Assembly (NCBI GenBank): GCA_022822365.1
Contig: JAJEBV010000024.1
Coordinates: forward strand, 1-42,278
DNA length: 42,278 bases
From: Thermoanaerobaculia bacterium
GTDB lineage: Bacteria > Acidobacteriota > Thermoanaerobaculia > Multivoradales > Multivoraceae
Reading direction: 5' to 3'
This document shows, in pieces, positions 25,345-34,293 of the stretch; the first letter of the stretch is position 1; each line of letters begins with the position of its first letter. The translations under genes and the position numbers were made by a program. Under the pieces are notes generated by a model, which did no database searches, was not told the DNA's origin, and saw nothing but the letters and a program-made list of their open reading frames with translations.

Positions 25345-25360
25345 GTGCGGATACTCGCAC
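25345..25360. promoter_or_regulatory. Candidate VapB/VapBC operator, copy 2
   Basis: Same GTGCGGATACTCGCAC palindrome as at 22373-22388, directly against the vapB copy 2 ATG. Because the site and the antitoxin N-termini are unchanged, cross-regulation between the two modules is likely. Confidence 0.5.
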
Positions 25361-25401
25361 AGTGAGACGCACAAGACAAGAAGGCGAGACTAGCCCCGGC
25401 G

Positions 25402-27810
25402 CTAACTCAGCACTGCCCCGGTGACGCCCCGTTCGAAGAGGTCGTCGATCTCGGCATTCGACAGGCCAAGGCGCTCCGCCAGCAACTCCCGGCTGTGCTC
25501 GCCCAGGCGCGGCGGCGGCAGGTCGGTTCGCTCCGCCAAACCGTCGATCCGCCACGAGTGGCCGGCGTAGCGCTTCTCACCGACGTCGAGGTGCTCGATC
25601 CGGCGGAACCAGGCCCTCTGCTCCAAATGACGACACGCCATGACTTCGGTGGCGGAACGGACGACGGCGGCCGCAATGCCGGCGGCCTGGAGACGCTCCA
25701 TCAGGTTCTCGGCTTCCCGGGAACACGTCCACAAGGTCAACGCCTCGTCGAGCTTCTCCGTGTTGGCGACCCGGTCGCGATGACGATCGAAAGCCGGATC
25801 CGCGAGAGTCTCGGAACCCGAGAGCGCTACGAGCCGTTCCCACATCTCGTCCGAGTCGACCGCCAGCGCGATCCAGCGATCCTCGCCCGCGCACGGATAG
25901 ACGCCGTGCGGTGCGTGGTCGAGGTCACCGTTGCCCACAGGCGTCTGCTCGCCGCCGAGCGCAGCGTCGAGAAGCACCTCGCCCAGGTAGCCGGCAGCCG
26001 CCTCCACCATGCTGCCGTCAATCGCCTGTCCCTCGCCTGTGCGCCGGCTGTGGAAGAGAGCGACGAGCGTCGTCGCCGCCATCTGCAATCCTGTGATCGC
26101 GTCTGCCTGGTAGAAGCCCATGACCATCGGCTCCCCGTCGGGGTACCGGTGCAGCCAGTCCCAGCCGGCAAGCGCCTCGATCGAGGTCCCGTTCGCCTTG
26201 TAGTCGCTGAGTGGCCCGGTCTTGCCGAAGCCCGACCAGGAGGTCATCACCAGGCTGGGATTCAGCTTCTCCACGGCCGGCCAATCGAAGCCGAACCGTT
26301 CCATGACCCGGGGCGTGAAGTTCTCCATCAGAACATCGGCATCGGCGATCAAGCGCCAGAGCAGGTCCCGACCCTCCCCGGTCTTGAGATCCAGGCACAG
26401 GGACCGCCTGTTGCGATTGACGCTGTTGTAGTAGGGGCTCGTGTTGATGTGGCCGCCGAGTACGTTCCCCACCGGCTTCGGATTCGCGAGCCATCGTCGC
26501 CAGACGTCGGGCCGCTCGTGCGATTCGACCTTGATCACGTCGGCGCCGAGATCGGCCAGCAGCATGGCGGCGTAGGGGCCGATCCAGGCCTGGGTCATGT
26601 CGACGATCTCCACGCCCTGAAGCGGCAGGGCCTCGCCCGGGCCGGCTTCCGGCACGGCCGTCATGAACGGCTGCCAGTCGAGCTGCGACACGTCGACCTG
26701 CTCCCCCGCGCCGGGGGCCGGCGCCGGCGGAGCGGGTCCTGTTCGCCCCAGGGTTGCCGCGGGCCCCGCAAACGGCAGCTCACCGAGCCGCGGATGGTGG
26801 AGCGTGCGGAAGAAGCCGCGAGCGGCCAGATGCTCGTCGACCAGCAGGTCGGCCGGCGACAACACCTTGCCGCAGACGACCCGGCGCTTCAGCAGGCCGA
26901 GGAACACGTCGTCCGCCGACTTGTCCTGCACCTTGCCGGCCAGGAAGGGGATCAGCCTCCGGCGCCACGCGGGCGGTTCCTCCCCGTCCTCAACCAGAGG
27001 CCACTCCTTCTCGTCGACGCCGAGCACCCCGCCGTAGTCGCCGACCTGTTCCTCCAGCGGGGGCATGAAGGTCACCCAGCCGTCACGGCAGCGATGGGCC
27101 CGCACACCGGTCGTCGAGCCGCCCTCCCGCTGGGGATGCACGCCGCCGTACTCGATCGGCAGCAACGGCAGGATGCCGGCAATCACGTCGAGAGCCGAGA
27201 CCTCGATGAACCCGCCTCGCCCGCTCGCGAGTCGCGAAACGAGCACCGCGAGCGCGGCCACGAAGGCGCTGACGCCGCAGGCATAGCCGAGGATGTGGCC
27301 GGGCGCCTTGAGCGGCGCTCGTTCCTTCTCGCCGTTCAGACTGGCGTAGCCAGACAGAGCCTGGACCACGAGCTCCGAGCCGACGAGGCCGGCGAACGGG
27401 CCGTCCAGGCCGAACGGGGAAACCGACACCAGAATGAGGCCCGGGAGCCGGTCTCGCAGATCATCGAGGCTGAGATCCCATCGGTCCAGGTCGACGTCGC
27501 GCCAGTCGGTCACCAGAACGTCGGCAGATCGCAGGAGATCGATCAGCGCCTCCCCGTCGGAGCACGCACGCGAAAGCGACATCGCTCGCTTGTTCGCGGC
27601 AATGAACTGCCAGAGCAGCGACTCCGGGCGGTCCCCGATCTCCGCATGCGGACCCAGGCGCCGCAGCGGCGAGCCGCCTTCTGGCTCCAGGACGACGACG
27701 TCGGCACCCCAGAGCGCGAACTGGCGGCCGCAGTACGCGGCGGCGACGCCGCCGGCGAGTTCAAGGACGCGGACGCCCGCGAGCGCCGGCCGAGGTTGCG
27801 ATCCAGTCAC
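25402..27810 (-). CDS. Double-domain CaiB/BaiF (family III) CoA-transferase
   Basis: 802 residues, twice the usual ~400, made of two family III CoA-transferase units. Unit 1 (about 1-370) has VRVLELAGGVAAAYCGRQFALWGADVVVLEP. Unit 2 (about 398-790) has VEIVDMTQAWIGPYAAMLLADLGADVIKVES, VNRNRRSLCLDLKTGEGRDLL and DADVLMENFTPRVMERFG. The catalytic Asp aligned to Asp169 of formyl-CoA transferase is Asp570 in FYQADAITGLQ of unit 2. The matching place in unit 1 (HILGYACGVSAF) has no Asp, so unit 1 is probably catalytically dead and structural. The start is GTG 27810, weakly supported. The acceptor acid is unknown; the nearby acyl-CoA carboxylase suggests acyl-CoA metabolism. Confidence 0.9.
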   Translation of the reverse strand: MTGSQPRPALAGVRVLELAGGVAAAYCGRQFALWGADVVVLEPEGGSPLRRLGPHAEIGDRPESLLWQFIAANKRAMSLSRACSDGEALIDLLRSADVLVTDWRDVDLDRWDLSLDDLRDRLPGLILVSVSPFGLDGPFAGLVGSELVVQALSGYASLNGEKERAPLKAPGHILGYACGVSAFVAALAVLVSRLASGRGGFIEVSALDVIAGILPLLPIEYGGVHPQREGGSTTGVRAHRCRDGWVTFMPPLEEQVGDYGGVLGVDEKEWPLVEDGEEPPAWRRRLIPFLAGKVQDKSADDVFLGLLKRRVVCGKVLSPADLLVDEHLAARGFFRTLHHPRLGELPFAGPAATLGRTGPAPPAPAPGAGEQVDVSQLDWQPFMTAVPEAGPGEALPLQGVEIVDMTQAWIGPYAAMLLADLGADVIKVESHERPDVWRRWLANPKPVGNVLGGHINTSPYYNSVNRNRRSLCLDLKTGEGRDLLWRLIADADVLMENFTPRVMERFGFDWPAVEKLNPSLVMTSWSGFGKTGPLSDYKANGTSIEALAGWDWLHRYPDGEPMVMGFYQADAITGLQMAATTLVALFHSRRTGEGQAIDGSMVEAAAGYLGEVLLDAALGGEQTPVGNGDLDHAPHGVYPCAGEDRWIALAVDSDEMWERLVALSGSETLADPAFDRHRDRVANTEKLDEALTLWTCSREAENLMERLQAAGIAAAVVRSATEVMACRHLEQRAWFRRIEHLDVGEKRYAGHSWRIDGLAERTDLPPPRLGEHSRELLAERLGLSNAEIDDLFERGVTGAVLS

Positions 27811-27906
27811 CAGCCAATCGTCTCAGAAAACGTCGCTGTGGGCCGGGACGATCCAAGAGCGTAAGCTGCCGACCCAGACGGCCAACGCGGTGAAGGAGGA
27901 GATCAA

Positions 27907-28902
27907 GTGCCAACAAGCGGCAGTGCGACGGTCAGCCTGACGGACGGACCGGTCGTCCTCGGAAACGGCATCGCGGGCGAGACGCTCCGCATCCCGACCG
28001 CCGATCCATCGGGCTTCCACCAGGCGATCTCCGAGCCGGACGCCATGCCGACGACGGAGATTCTCGGCAGCCTCTTCCTGCCGCCGGGAGAAGGCCCGTG
28101 GCCCGTCGTCATCGTCGTGCCCGGCAGCCTGGGAGTCGCGCCGTCGCACGTCGCCAAGGCGGACCTGCTGACGGAAGTCCGGATCGCCGGCTGCGTGATC
28201 GACCCGTTCGGCACGCGCGGCGTGACCTCCACCGTCGCCAACCAGGCGCAGTGTTCCTTCGCGGCCAGCGCCTGGGACGTGCTCGCCACGGCCGCGGTCC
28301 TCGTTGAGCACACGGACATCGACGCCGCGCGCATTGGCGCCCAGGGCCACAGCCGCGGCGGCTCCGCCGTGCTCTCCGCGGCGTGCATGGTGCCGCTCGT
28401 CGGCCCCGAGCCGGCGCCCAAACTCGCCGCCGTCTACGCCGCCTACCCGTGGTCCGGCATGCAGTTCCTGCGGCCCGACGTCGGCGGCACCGTCGTCCGC
28501 TCCGTCATCGGCGACCTGGACGAGTGGTGCCTGCCCCTCCAGGTCCAGGCCCACATGCACGCGATGACGCTCTGCGGATGCGACGCCAGCTTCCGGCTCT
28601 TCCCCGACACCCACCACAGCTTCGACCGCGACACGCCGGTGGAACTCGTCCCCGACGCATCAACCAGTCCGGGAGCGCCGACGATCTACATCCGCGAAGA
28701 CGGCGCCCTCGTGCACCCGGTAAGCGGCGAGGCCGATCCCCGCTTCACCGAACGCGACGCGATGATCTACCAGGTCAAGTCGCCCTACGGCCGCAGAGGC
28801 GCCCGAATCGGCACCGCGGGCGACCAGGCACAGGCGTTCCACGAGGACATGATGGCGTTCTGGACCGCCGCGCTCACTCCCCCACGTCGGAGAAGTTCGT
28901 GA
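27907..28902 (+). CDS. Dienelactone-hydrolase-like alpha/beta hydrolase
   Basis: 331 residues from a GTG with a strong GGAGGA seven bases upstream. The nucleophile elbow is GAQGHSRGGSA (Ser149). The chain shows WPVVIVVPGSLG before it and FRLFPDTHHSFDRD, with the likely catalytic His, after it, in the order of dienelactone-hydrolase-family enzymes. There is no signal peptide, so it is cytoplasmic. The substrate is not evident. Divergent from the CoA-transferase (96 bp shared upstream region) and its last 29 bp overlap the 3' end of higA on the opposite strand. Confidence 0.85.
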   Translation: MPTSGSATVSLTDGPVVLGNGIAGETLRIPTADPSGFHQAISEPDAMPTTEILGSLFLPPGEGPWPVVIVVPGSLGVAPSHVAKADLLTEVRIAGCVIDPFGTRGVTSTVANQAQCSFAASAWDVLATAAVLVEHTDIDAARIGAQGHSRGGSAVLSAACMVPLVGPEPAPKLAAVYAAYPWSGMQFLRPDVGGTVVRSVIGDLDEWCLPLQVQAHMHAMTLCGCDASFRLFPDTHHSFDRDTPVELVPDASTSPGAPTIYIREDGALVHPVSGEADPRFTERDAMIYQVKSPYGRRGARIGTAGDQAQAFHEDMMAFWTAALTPPRRRSS

Positions 28903-29194
28903 TCGCGACCTCCCCTTCCGGGAATTCGGCCACGATCTTCAGCGTGCCCCCCACTGCCTCGATGTAGGACCGCAGACTCGACACGTACACGTCGGTCCGC
29001 TGCTCCAGCTTGCAGACGGCGGGCTGGTTCACCTTCAGTGTCTCGGCCAGATCCCGCTGGGTCAGAGCCCGCGCCCTGCGAAGCTCGTGCAACGGCATCT
29101 CCGCGGCCAGCTTGCTCTTCAGCGCGTCGACTCGCCGCCGGCGTTCCGGCGTGAAGTCCTTGGTCAACTCGCTGAACGGACGGTGTCCAGTCAT
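28874..29194 (-). CDS. higA: HigA-like antitoxin, XRE-family HTH protein
   Basis: 106 residues. The helix-turn-helix is at about 38-80: LHELRRARALTQRDLAETLKV then NQPAVCKLEQRTDVYVSSLRSYIEAVGG, the classic Cro/CI-type fold. Its ATG overlaps the toxin's TGA by four bases, so the order is toxin then antitoxin, the inverted order typical of higBA. It should neutralise the toxin and repress the operon. The C-terminus (FPEGEVAITNFSDVGE) is encoded on DNA that also encodes the hydrolase end. Confidence 0.9.
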   Translation of the reverse strand: MTGHRPFSELTKDFTPERRRRVDALKSKLAAEMPLHELRRARALTQRDLAETLKVNQPAVCKLEQRTDVYVSSLRSYIEAVGGTLKIVAEFPEGEVAITNFSDVGE

Positions 29195-29553
29195 TCGATC
29201 AGCCCCTCCTTACGCAGTTCGTCCAGATGCTCGTCGTAGAGATCGTCAGCGACCGGCACATACTCCTCGTAGAAGCGGTCGTTGCCCGTCTTTTCTCCAC
29301 CGATGAGCAGGATCGACGTTCGCCTGGGGTCGAAGGCGTAGAAGACCCGCAAGGGCCTGCCGCCGCTCTGCACTCGAAGCTCTCGCATGACTCCATGGCG
29401 GGAGCTCCGGATGTTCGAGGAGTAGGGATGCGGCAGGTTGGGGCCATGCTCCACCATCAACTCCACACCCGCCGCGACTGCGTTCTGCTGGCCCTCCGAC
29501 AGCGAACGCCACCAGGGTCCGAACTCGTCTGTGTACTCCACGTCCCAAGGCAT
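29191..29553 (-). CDS. higB: HigB-like toxin (RelE/ParE superfamily, Gp49-like)
   Basis: 120 residues. The pattern is that of phage-derived Gp49-like/HigB toxins: an N-terminal DVEYTDEFGPWWRSLSEGQQ, then GVMRELRVQSGGRPLRVFYAFD and RTSILLIGGEKTGNDRFYEEYV. Family members act as ribosome-dependent mRNA endonucleases. The basic stretch RELRVQ...RPLRVFY holds the likely catalytic arginines. First gene of the higBA operon; a palindrome lies 11 bp upstream. Divergent from the RND permease. Confidence 0.9.
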   Translation of the reverse strand: MPWDVEYTDEFGPWWRSLSEGQQNAVAAGVELMVEHGPNLPHPYSSNIRSSRHGVMRELRVQSGGRPLRVFYAFDPRRTSILLIGGEKTGNDRFYEEYVPVADDLYDEHLDELRKEGLIE

Positions 29554-29563
29554 GGGCCAGTGT

Positions 29564-29579
29564 ATTCCTGTTGTGGAAT
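29564..29579. promoter_or_regulatory. Candidate HigA operator
   Basis: ATTCC-TGTTGT-GGAAT, an inverted repeat with 5-bp arms, in an A/T-richer patch 11 bp upstream of higB and in the divergent gap to the RND gene. The position fits autoregulation by HigA; no footprint-level evidence. Confidence 0.35.
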
Positions 29580-29657
29580 GTCACGCAAGGGTGTCGAGCC
29601 CAGACCGGCCGTTCAAGCGGCCGGACAGCTCCCGTCGCGGTAAAGTTGCCCCACTCA

Positions 29658-32600
29658 GTGACTTCCAACGGCAGCAACCACGGCGAACGATCCGGACCGA
29701 TCGCCTACATGGCGAGCAACGGGGTTGCCGCGAACCTCTTGATGTGGGCGATCATCGCCGCGGGAGTCGTGTCGCTGACCGGTCTCCAGCGGGAGGCGTG
29801 GCCGGAGGTACCCTTCTTCCAGATCGAAGTCTCGATGGCCTACCCCGGCGCCACGCCGGAGGAGGTCGAGGAGTCGATCGTCGTCAAGATCGAGGACGAA
29901 GTCAGCGGTCTGGACGACGTGAAGTCGGTCAAGTCGATCGCGGCGCCCGGCATGGCTTCGGTCCGTGTCGAGGTGAAGTCCGGCACCGACATGGGACAGG
30001 CGATGGACGAGATCAAGTCCGCGGTCGGCCGTATCCAGTCCTTCCCGGGCGAAGCCGAGCGCCCCCAGTTCCGGGAGATGACGAACCGCCAGAGCATGAT
30101 GCGGCTCATCGTCTATGGCGACGTCTCGGAGCGCTCCCTGAAGGAACTGGCGCATCGGATCGAGGATGAACTGACCGCCCTTTCCGGCGTCTCCCAGGTC
30201 GAGATCAGCGGAGTGCGGAACTACGAGATCTCGATCGAGGTGCCGCTGCGGCAGCTTCGGGCTCTCGGGCTCACCCTGAACGACATAGCCGCCGCGGTAC
30301 GCCGCAGTTCGCTCGACCTGTCCGCGGGCAGCATCGATACCCGCGAATCGCAGGTGCGGGTCCGCACCCTTGGCCAGCGCTACGAACAGCAGGAGTTCGA
30401 GGACATCGTCGTTCTCAGCCGAAGCGACGGCACCGTGCTGCGACTGGGCGAGATCGCCGAGGTCCACGACGGCTTCCAGGACATCGACCTGATCGTCCGG
30501 CACCAGGACCAGCCGGCGGTCTTCATCGAGGTCTACCGGGCCGACGACGAGAAGGTCATGAGCGTCGCCAGCGCCGTCCAGGAGCACGTGGCGAACGAGG
30601 TGATCCCCTCCCTGCCCGACGGCGTCGGCGTCACGATCTGGAACGACGAGTCCTCCGCCTACGCGGAGCGCGCTGCCCTCCTCCTCAAGAACGGCCTTCT
30701 GGGCCTGTTGCTGGTGCTCATCGCGCTCGGTCTGTTCCTCGAGATCCGGCTCGCGGTGTGGGTCGCGGCCGGACTCCTCATCTCGGGCATCGGCGCCCTG
30801 GCCGTGATGTTCGCGCTCGATCTCGCGATCAACACGATCTCCCTGTTCTCGTTCGTCCTCGCCATCGGCATCGTCGTCGACGACGCGATCGTCGTGGCCG
30901 ACCACATCTACTCCGAGCGGCGGCGCGGCACGCCGGGCGTCGTTGCCGCGATCCGGGGCACGCGACGGATCGTGGTGCCGTTGACTTTCGCCGTCCTCAC
31001 CTCGGTGGCGGCGTTCGTTCCGTTGCTCTTCATCCCTGGCGGCATCGGAGAGATATGGGGCGCCCTGCCGATCATCCTCATCTCGATGCTGCTGTTCTCG
31101 CTCGTCGAATCCGTCTTCGTCCTGCCCAACCACCTGTCGCACCTGCGCGACCCGGCGAGCGCACCGACGAACCCTGTCGAGCGGTTCATCAAGCGGATTC
31201 AGGGTCGAGTCGACTTCGGGCTGAACAGGTTCGTGCAGGGCCCCCTCGACCGGGGGCTTCAGTTCGCGACCGACCAGCCGGTTGTCACGATGGCGGGCGC
31301 CGTCGGGCTCCTCGTCCTGAGCATCTCCCTGCTGCCGGCCGGCATCGTCCCGACGACATTCGCCGATGTGGTCGAGGGGGACTTCGCCACCGCCAGTCTG
31401 GAAATGCCCGACGGCACGACGGCGGAGCGGACGTACGAAGTCGCCCTGGAACTGGAAGCGGCGGGCCACCGGGTGATCGAGCGGCTTTCCCGCGAGCGGC
31501 CACCGGACGCGCCGCCGCTGCTGTCGGGCGTCACGGTGACCATCGGCCAGCGGCCGCGGGTCGAAGGCGGCGGCCTCAGCCCGGAGCCCAGCCTGAATCC
31601 GGAGGCCAACGTCGCCACGATCGACTTCAAGCTGCTGAGCGCGCAGCAACGACAGATCTCCAGCGGCGAGGTCGTCCAGGCGTGGCGCGAGGAAGTCGGC
31701 GTTCTGCCCTACGTGCGCGGCATTACCTTCAGTGGCGAGATCATCGACCTCGGCAGCCCCGTCGCGGCCGTGCTGTCCCACCCGGAGCCGACGGACCTCG
31801 TCGACGCCGCCGAAACCGTCGTGGACGGCCTGCAGGAACTGGGCGGCGTCTTCGACATCCGCTCGGACCACACACCCGGCGTTCCCGAGATTCAACTCGA
31901 GCTGCGGCCGGAGGCCCAGACCCTCGGCCTGACTGTCGACCAGTTGGCCGGACAGGCGCGCGACGCCTTCTTCGGCTCGGAGGCCCTACGGGTACAGCGC
32001 GGCGGGGAAGAGGTTCGGGTCTACGTCCGGCTACCCGCCGATGAACGCAACGCGATCACCGACATCGAGAGGTACCTGCTCCGCACACCGAACGGGGCCG
32101 AGGTTCCGCTCCACCAGGTGGCGAGCCTGAGTTCCGGCACGTCGCCGCCCGCGATTCGCCGCGAGGACGGTCAACGCGTCGTCACCGTCACCGCGGACGT
32201 CGACTCGACCGTGATTTCCGGCGGTGAGGCGAACAGCATCCTCGAAGACACCATCCTCGCGGAGCTCGTCGCCGCCGATCCCGAGCTGACCTACAGCTTC
32301 GGTGGGGAGCAGCAGCAGCAACTCGAGTCCGTGGACTCGCTGTACCGCGGATTCGCCATTGCCCTGCTGATGATCTTCGCGCTGCTGGCGATCCCCCTTC
32401 GCTCGTACACCAAGCCCTTCATCATCATGGCCGTCATTCCGTTCGGATTCATCGGCGTCATCCTCGGACACCTGATCCTCGGAATCGAAATGAGCGCGGT
32501 CTCCTTCATGGGGATCTTCGGCCTCAGCGGAGTCGTGGTGAACGATTCCCTCGTCATGATCGACTTCATCGACCAGAAACTCCGAGAGGGCGCTCCCGCG

Positions 32601-32879
32601 CGGACCGCGATCGTCGAGGGCGCCAAGGGGCGCTTTCGTCCCATCATGCTCACCTCGGTGACCACGTTCCTCGGCTTCACGCCGCTCATTCTCGAACCGG
32701 CCATCCAGGCGCAGTTCCTGGTCCCCTTCGCCGCGTCGCTCGGCTGCGGCATCGTCATCACGACGGCCATCCTGATGTTCGTCGTGCCCGCGCTGTCGGC
32801 ACTCCACCTTCACGTGACCGGCGCCCACCGCGACCTGCCCGCTACCGACACGGCGATGGAGGCCCAGCCTGCGGGCTAG
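29658..32879 (+). CDS. RND-family efflux permease (HAE1-like)
   Basis: About 1073 residues, full length for an RND inner-membrane pump. N-terminal GPIAYMASNGVAANLLMWAI is the family's first helix. The porter domain follows (VSMAYPGATPEEVEESIVVKIED), then helices 2-6 with AIGIVVDDAIVVADHIYSE carrying the paired Asp of the proton relay. A second porter domain comes next, then SFMGIFGLSGVVVNDSLVMIDFI and GRFRPIMLTSVTTFLGFTPLI. It should export small molecules using the proton gradient. No periplasmic adaptor or outer-membrane factor gene is adjacent, so partners are elsewhere. Start GTG 29658 is a choice: a TTG at 29571 and an ATG at 29709 are also in frame and no good ribosome site is seen. Confidence 0.92.
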   Translation: MTSNGSNHGERSGPIAYMASNGVAANLLMWAIIAAGVVSLTGLQREAWPEVPFFQIEVSMAYPGATPEEVEESIVVKIEDEVSGLDDVKSVKSIAAPGMASVRVEVKSGTDMGQAMDEIKSAVGRIQSFPGEAERPQFREMTNRQSMMRLIVYGDVSERSLKELAHRIEDELTALSGVSQVEISGVRNYEISIEVPLRQLRALGLTLNDIAAAVRRSSLDLSAGSIDTRESQVRVRTLGQRYEQQEFEDIVVLSRSDGTVLRLGEIAEVHDGFQDIDLIVRHQDQPAVFIEVYRADDEKVMSVASAVQEHVANEVIPSLPDGVGVTIWNDESSAYAERAALLLKNGLLGLLLVLIALGLFLEIRLAVWVAAGLLISGIGALAVMFALDLAINTISLFSFVLAIGIVVDDAIVVADHIYSERRRGTPGVVAAIRGTRRIVVPLTFAVLTSVAAFVPLLFIPGGIGEIWGALPIILISMLLFSLVESVFVLPNHLSHLRDPASAPTNPVERFIKRIQGRVDFGLNRFVQGPLDRGLQFATDQPVVTMAGAVGLLVLSISLLPAGIVPTTFADVVEGDFATASLEMPDGTTAERTYEVALELEAAGHRVIERLSRERPPDAPPLLSGVTVTIGQRPRVEGGGLSPEPSLNPEANVATIDFKLLSAQQRQISSGEVVQAWREEVGVLPYVRGITFSGEIIDLGSPVAAVLSHPEPTDLVDAAETVVDGLQELGGVFDIRSDHTPGVPEIQLELRPEAQTLGLTVDQLAGQARDAFFGSEALRVQRGGEEVRVYVRLPADERNAITDIERYLLRTPNGAEVPLHQVASLSSGTSPPAIRREDGQRVVTVTADVDSTVISGGEANSILEDTILAELVAADPELTYSFGGEQQQQLESVDSLYRGFAIALLMIFALLAIPLRSYTKPFIIMAVIPFGFIGVILGHLILGIEMSAVSFMGIFGLSGVVVNDSLVMIDFIDQKLREGAPARTAIVEGAKGRFRPIMLTSVTTFLGFTPLILEPAIQAQFLVPFAASLGCGIVITTAILMFVVPALSALHLHVTGAHRDLPATDTAMEAQPAG

Positions 32880-32883
32880 GGGA

Positions 32884-34263
32884 TCAGCCCTTCGCCTTCC
32901 TCAGCCTCCAGCCGTACATGATGCCGCCGTAGTGGTTGAACGACGCCCGCGCCTCGCGGTCGTCAAAGGGGTAGTCCGCACCGATCTGCCTTGCCGCGGC
33001 CAAGCCGGTGACGAAGCAGGTCTCCTGGCTGTTGATCAGCGTGTGGGCGCCGCAGTGCCAGGCGCCCCGCTTCCCCTGAATGAAGCGGAACAGGGGCACG
33101 AGCAACACCATCTGGCGCACGTCATGGACGACGTGCTGGAACCACCACCGCTTGACGACCTTCTCCTCGTCGATCTGGCTGATCGGGTTGTAGGTCACCA
33201 GACAGGGCTTGTCGGAACGATGTGCCCACGGCTGCTGGTTGTGCATGATGTACGTGATCTCGTAGTTGTCCGGCCTCGACCCGTACTGCTCGATGTGGTT
33301 GCTACGGGTCTCGAGAGCCTTGACCTCGCTGTCCGGGAGAACCGAGGAGTCCGAATGCACGACCGTGTGGTTGTGGAGTTCGCTCTCGTAGCGGATCGAC
33401 GAGAGAATGTAGCGCTCCAGGAACGACGGCCTGTCCAGCATCATCAGGGTCTGGTTCGCGTTGCAGGCGAAGATCACCTGGTCGAAGGTCTCCTCCACCC
33501 CGTCCGCGTCCTTCACCACGACGCCTGACGGCCGGCGAAACACCTTCCGAACCGGGCGGTTCAGGTAGATCTTGTCCTGGAAGCCGGCGGACAGGTTCTC
33601 GTAGATGCGGCGCGTGCCCTGGTCCCACGTCTGCATCGGCGTGGCGCGTTCGATGTCGAAGAACTCCAGGTATCTGCTGAAGAGCGACGCCGGCATGTCG
33701 AACACGTTCGTCGCCATCAGGAAGTTGACGAACATCGGCTTCAGTACCTTGTACCTGAAGTCGCCGGAGAAACCGCCCCAGTTCAGCACCGTCCCCATGC
33801 TGATGTAGTTGTACGGGTTGAGGGCGTTCAGAAACCGCGACCGGGAATGAGTCAACCGGCCCCACCGGTGCAGCCGTTTCAGGAGCCGCTGGAACTTCAC
33901 GATCTCGGGCTGCAGCTCTTCCCGGATGTCCGAGTCGAAGTCGTGGGCGTAGACCTGGCCGCCGTACTTCACGCTGTAGCTGAACCGGGTATCGAGCAGG
34001 TCGATGCCGAACTTCTCCATCAGCAGCACGAGGTGGTGGTACACCGACGGAATGCACGCTGTGACGGAGATGTCGAAGGGGATCGTGCTGCCGTCCTCCT
34101 GCGGCATGTCGGCGGTGATCGCGTTGCCGCCGAGCCGCGCCTGGGCTTCGAACAGCCGGAAGTCGAATCGGTCCGAGCTGTGATGAAGCGCCCAGGCGGC
34201 GCCCAGCCCCGAGACGCCTCCGCCAATGATGGCGACTCTGCGCCGATCTCCCCCTGCTTCCAT
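32884..34263 (-). CDS. FAD-dependent amine-oxidase-like protein (COG2907-like)
   Basis: 459 residues. VAIIGGGVSGLGAAWALHHS (GxGxxG at 14-19) followed by FRLFEAQARLGGNAITAD is the FAD-binding start of the flavin amine oxidase/phytoene-desaturase superfamily. PFDISVTACIPSVYHHLVLLMEKFGIDLLDT and GALRNKYGG-like elements recall the predicted NAD/FAD proteins of COG2907, often found near fatty-acid or lipid modification genes. CNANQTLMMLD is the second nucleotide-binding strand. No signal peptide. Third gene of the Rieske/P450 cassette, 30 bp after the P450 stop, so a role in oxidising or desaturating the same lipid-like substrate is likely (inference). Convergent with the RND gene, four bases between stops. 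Confidence 0.85.
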   Translation of the reverse strand: MEAGGDRRRVAIIGGGVSGLGAAWALHHSSDRFDFRLFEAQARLGGNAITADMPQEDGSTIPFDISVTACIPSVYHHLVLLMEKFGIDLLDTRFSYSVKYGGQVYAHDFDSDIREELQPEIVKFQRLLKRLHRWGRLTHSRSRFLNALNPYNYISMGTVLNWGGFSGDFRYKVLKPMFVNFLMATNVFDMPASLFSRYLEFFDIERATPMQTWDQGTRRIYENLSAGFQDKIYLNRPVRKVFRRPSGVVVKDADGVEETFDQVIFACNANQTLMMLDRPSFLERYILSSIRYESELHNHTVVHSDSSVLPDSEVKALETRSNHIEQYGSRPDNYEITYIMHNQQPWAHRSDKPCLVTYNPISQIDEEKVVKRWWFQHVVHDVRQMVLLVPLFRFIQGKRGAWHCGAHTLINSQETCFVTGLAAARQIGADYPFDDREARASFNHYGGIMYGWRLRKAKG

Positions 34264-34293
34264 GCCTCGCCCCGCGCTCTTGAGCCGGTGGGC

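Larger units (their letters stand above)
24701..25380. repeat. 680-bp direct repeat carrying vapBC, copy 2
   Basis: Partner of 21729-22408, gapless. Left boundary is the base after the kinase TAA; right boundary follows AAGACAAG, 21 bp before the CoA-transferase stop codon. The placement in the narrow gap between two convergent genes, without harm to either, suggests this copy is the incoming one (inference). Confidence 0.93.

Noticed and set aside
21729..25380. Composite transposon reading of the vapBC direct repeats
   Set aside because: No transposase, no terminal inverted repeats and no visible target duplication at the outer edges; kept as a duplication only.
29655..31895. 746-codon minus-strand frame across the RND permease
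   Set aside because: Low-complexity Asp/Arg/His-rich sequence opposite a confident RND protein; a shadow frame.
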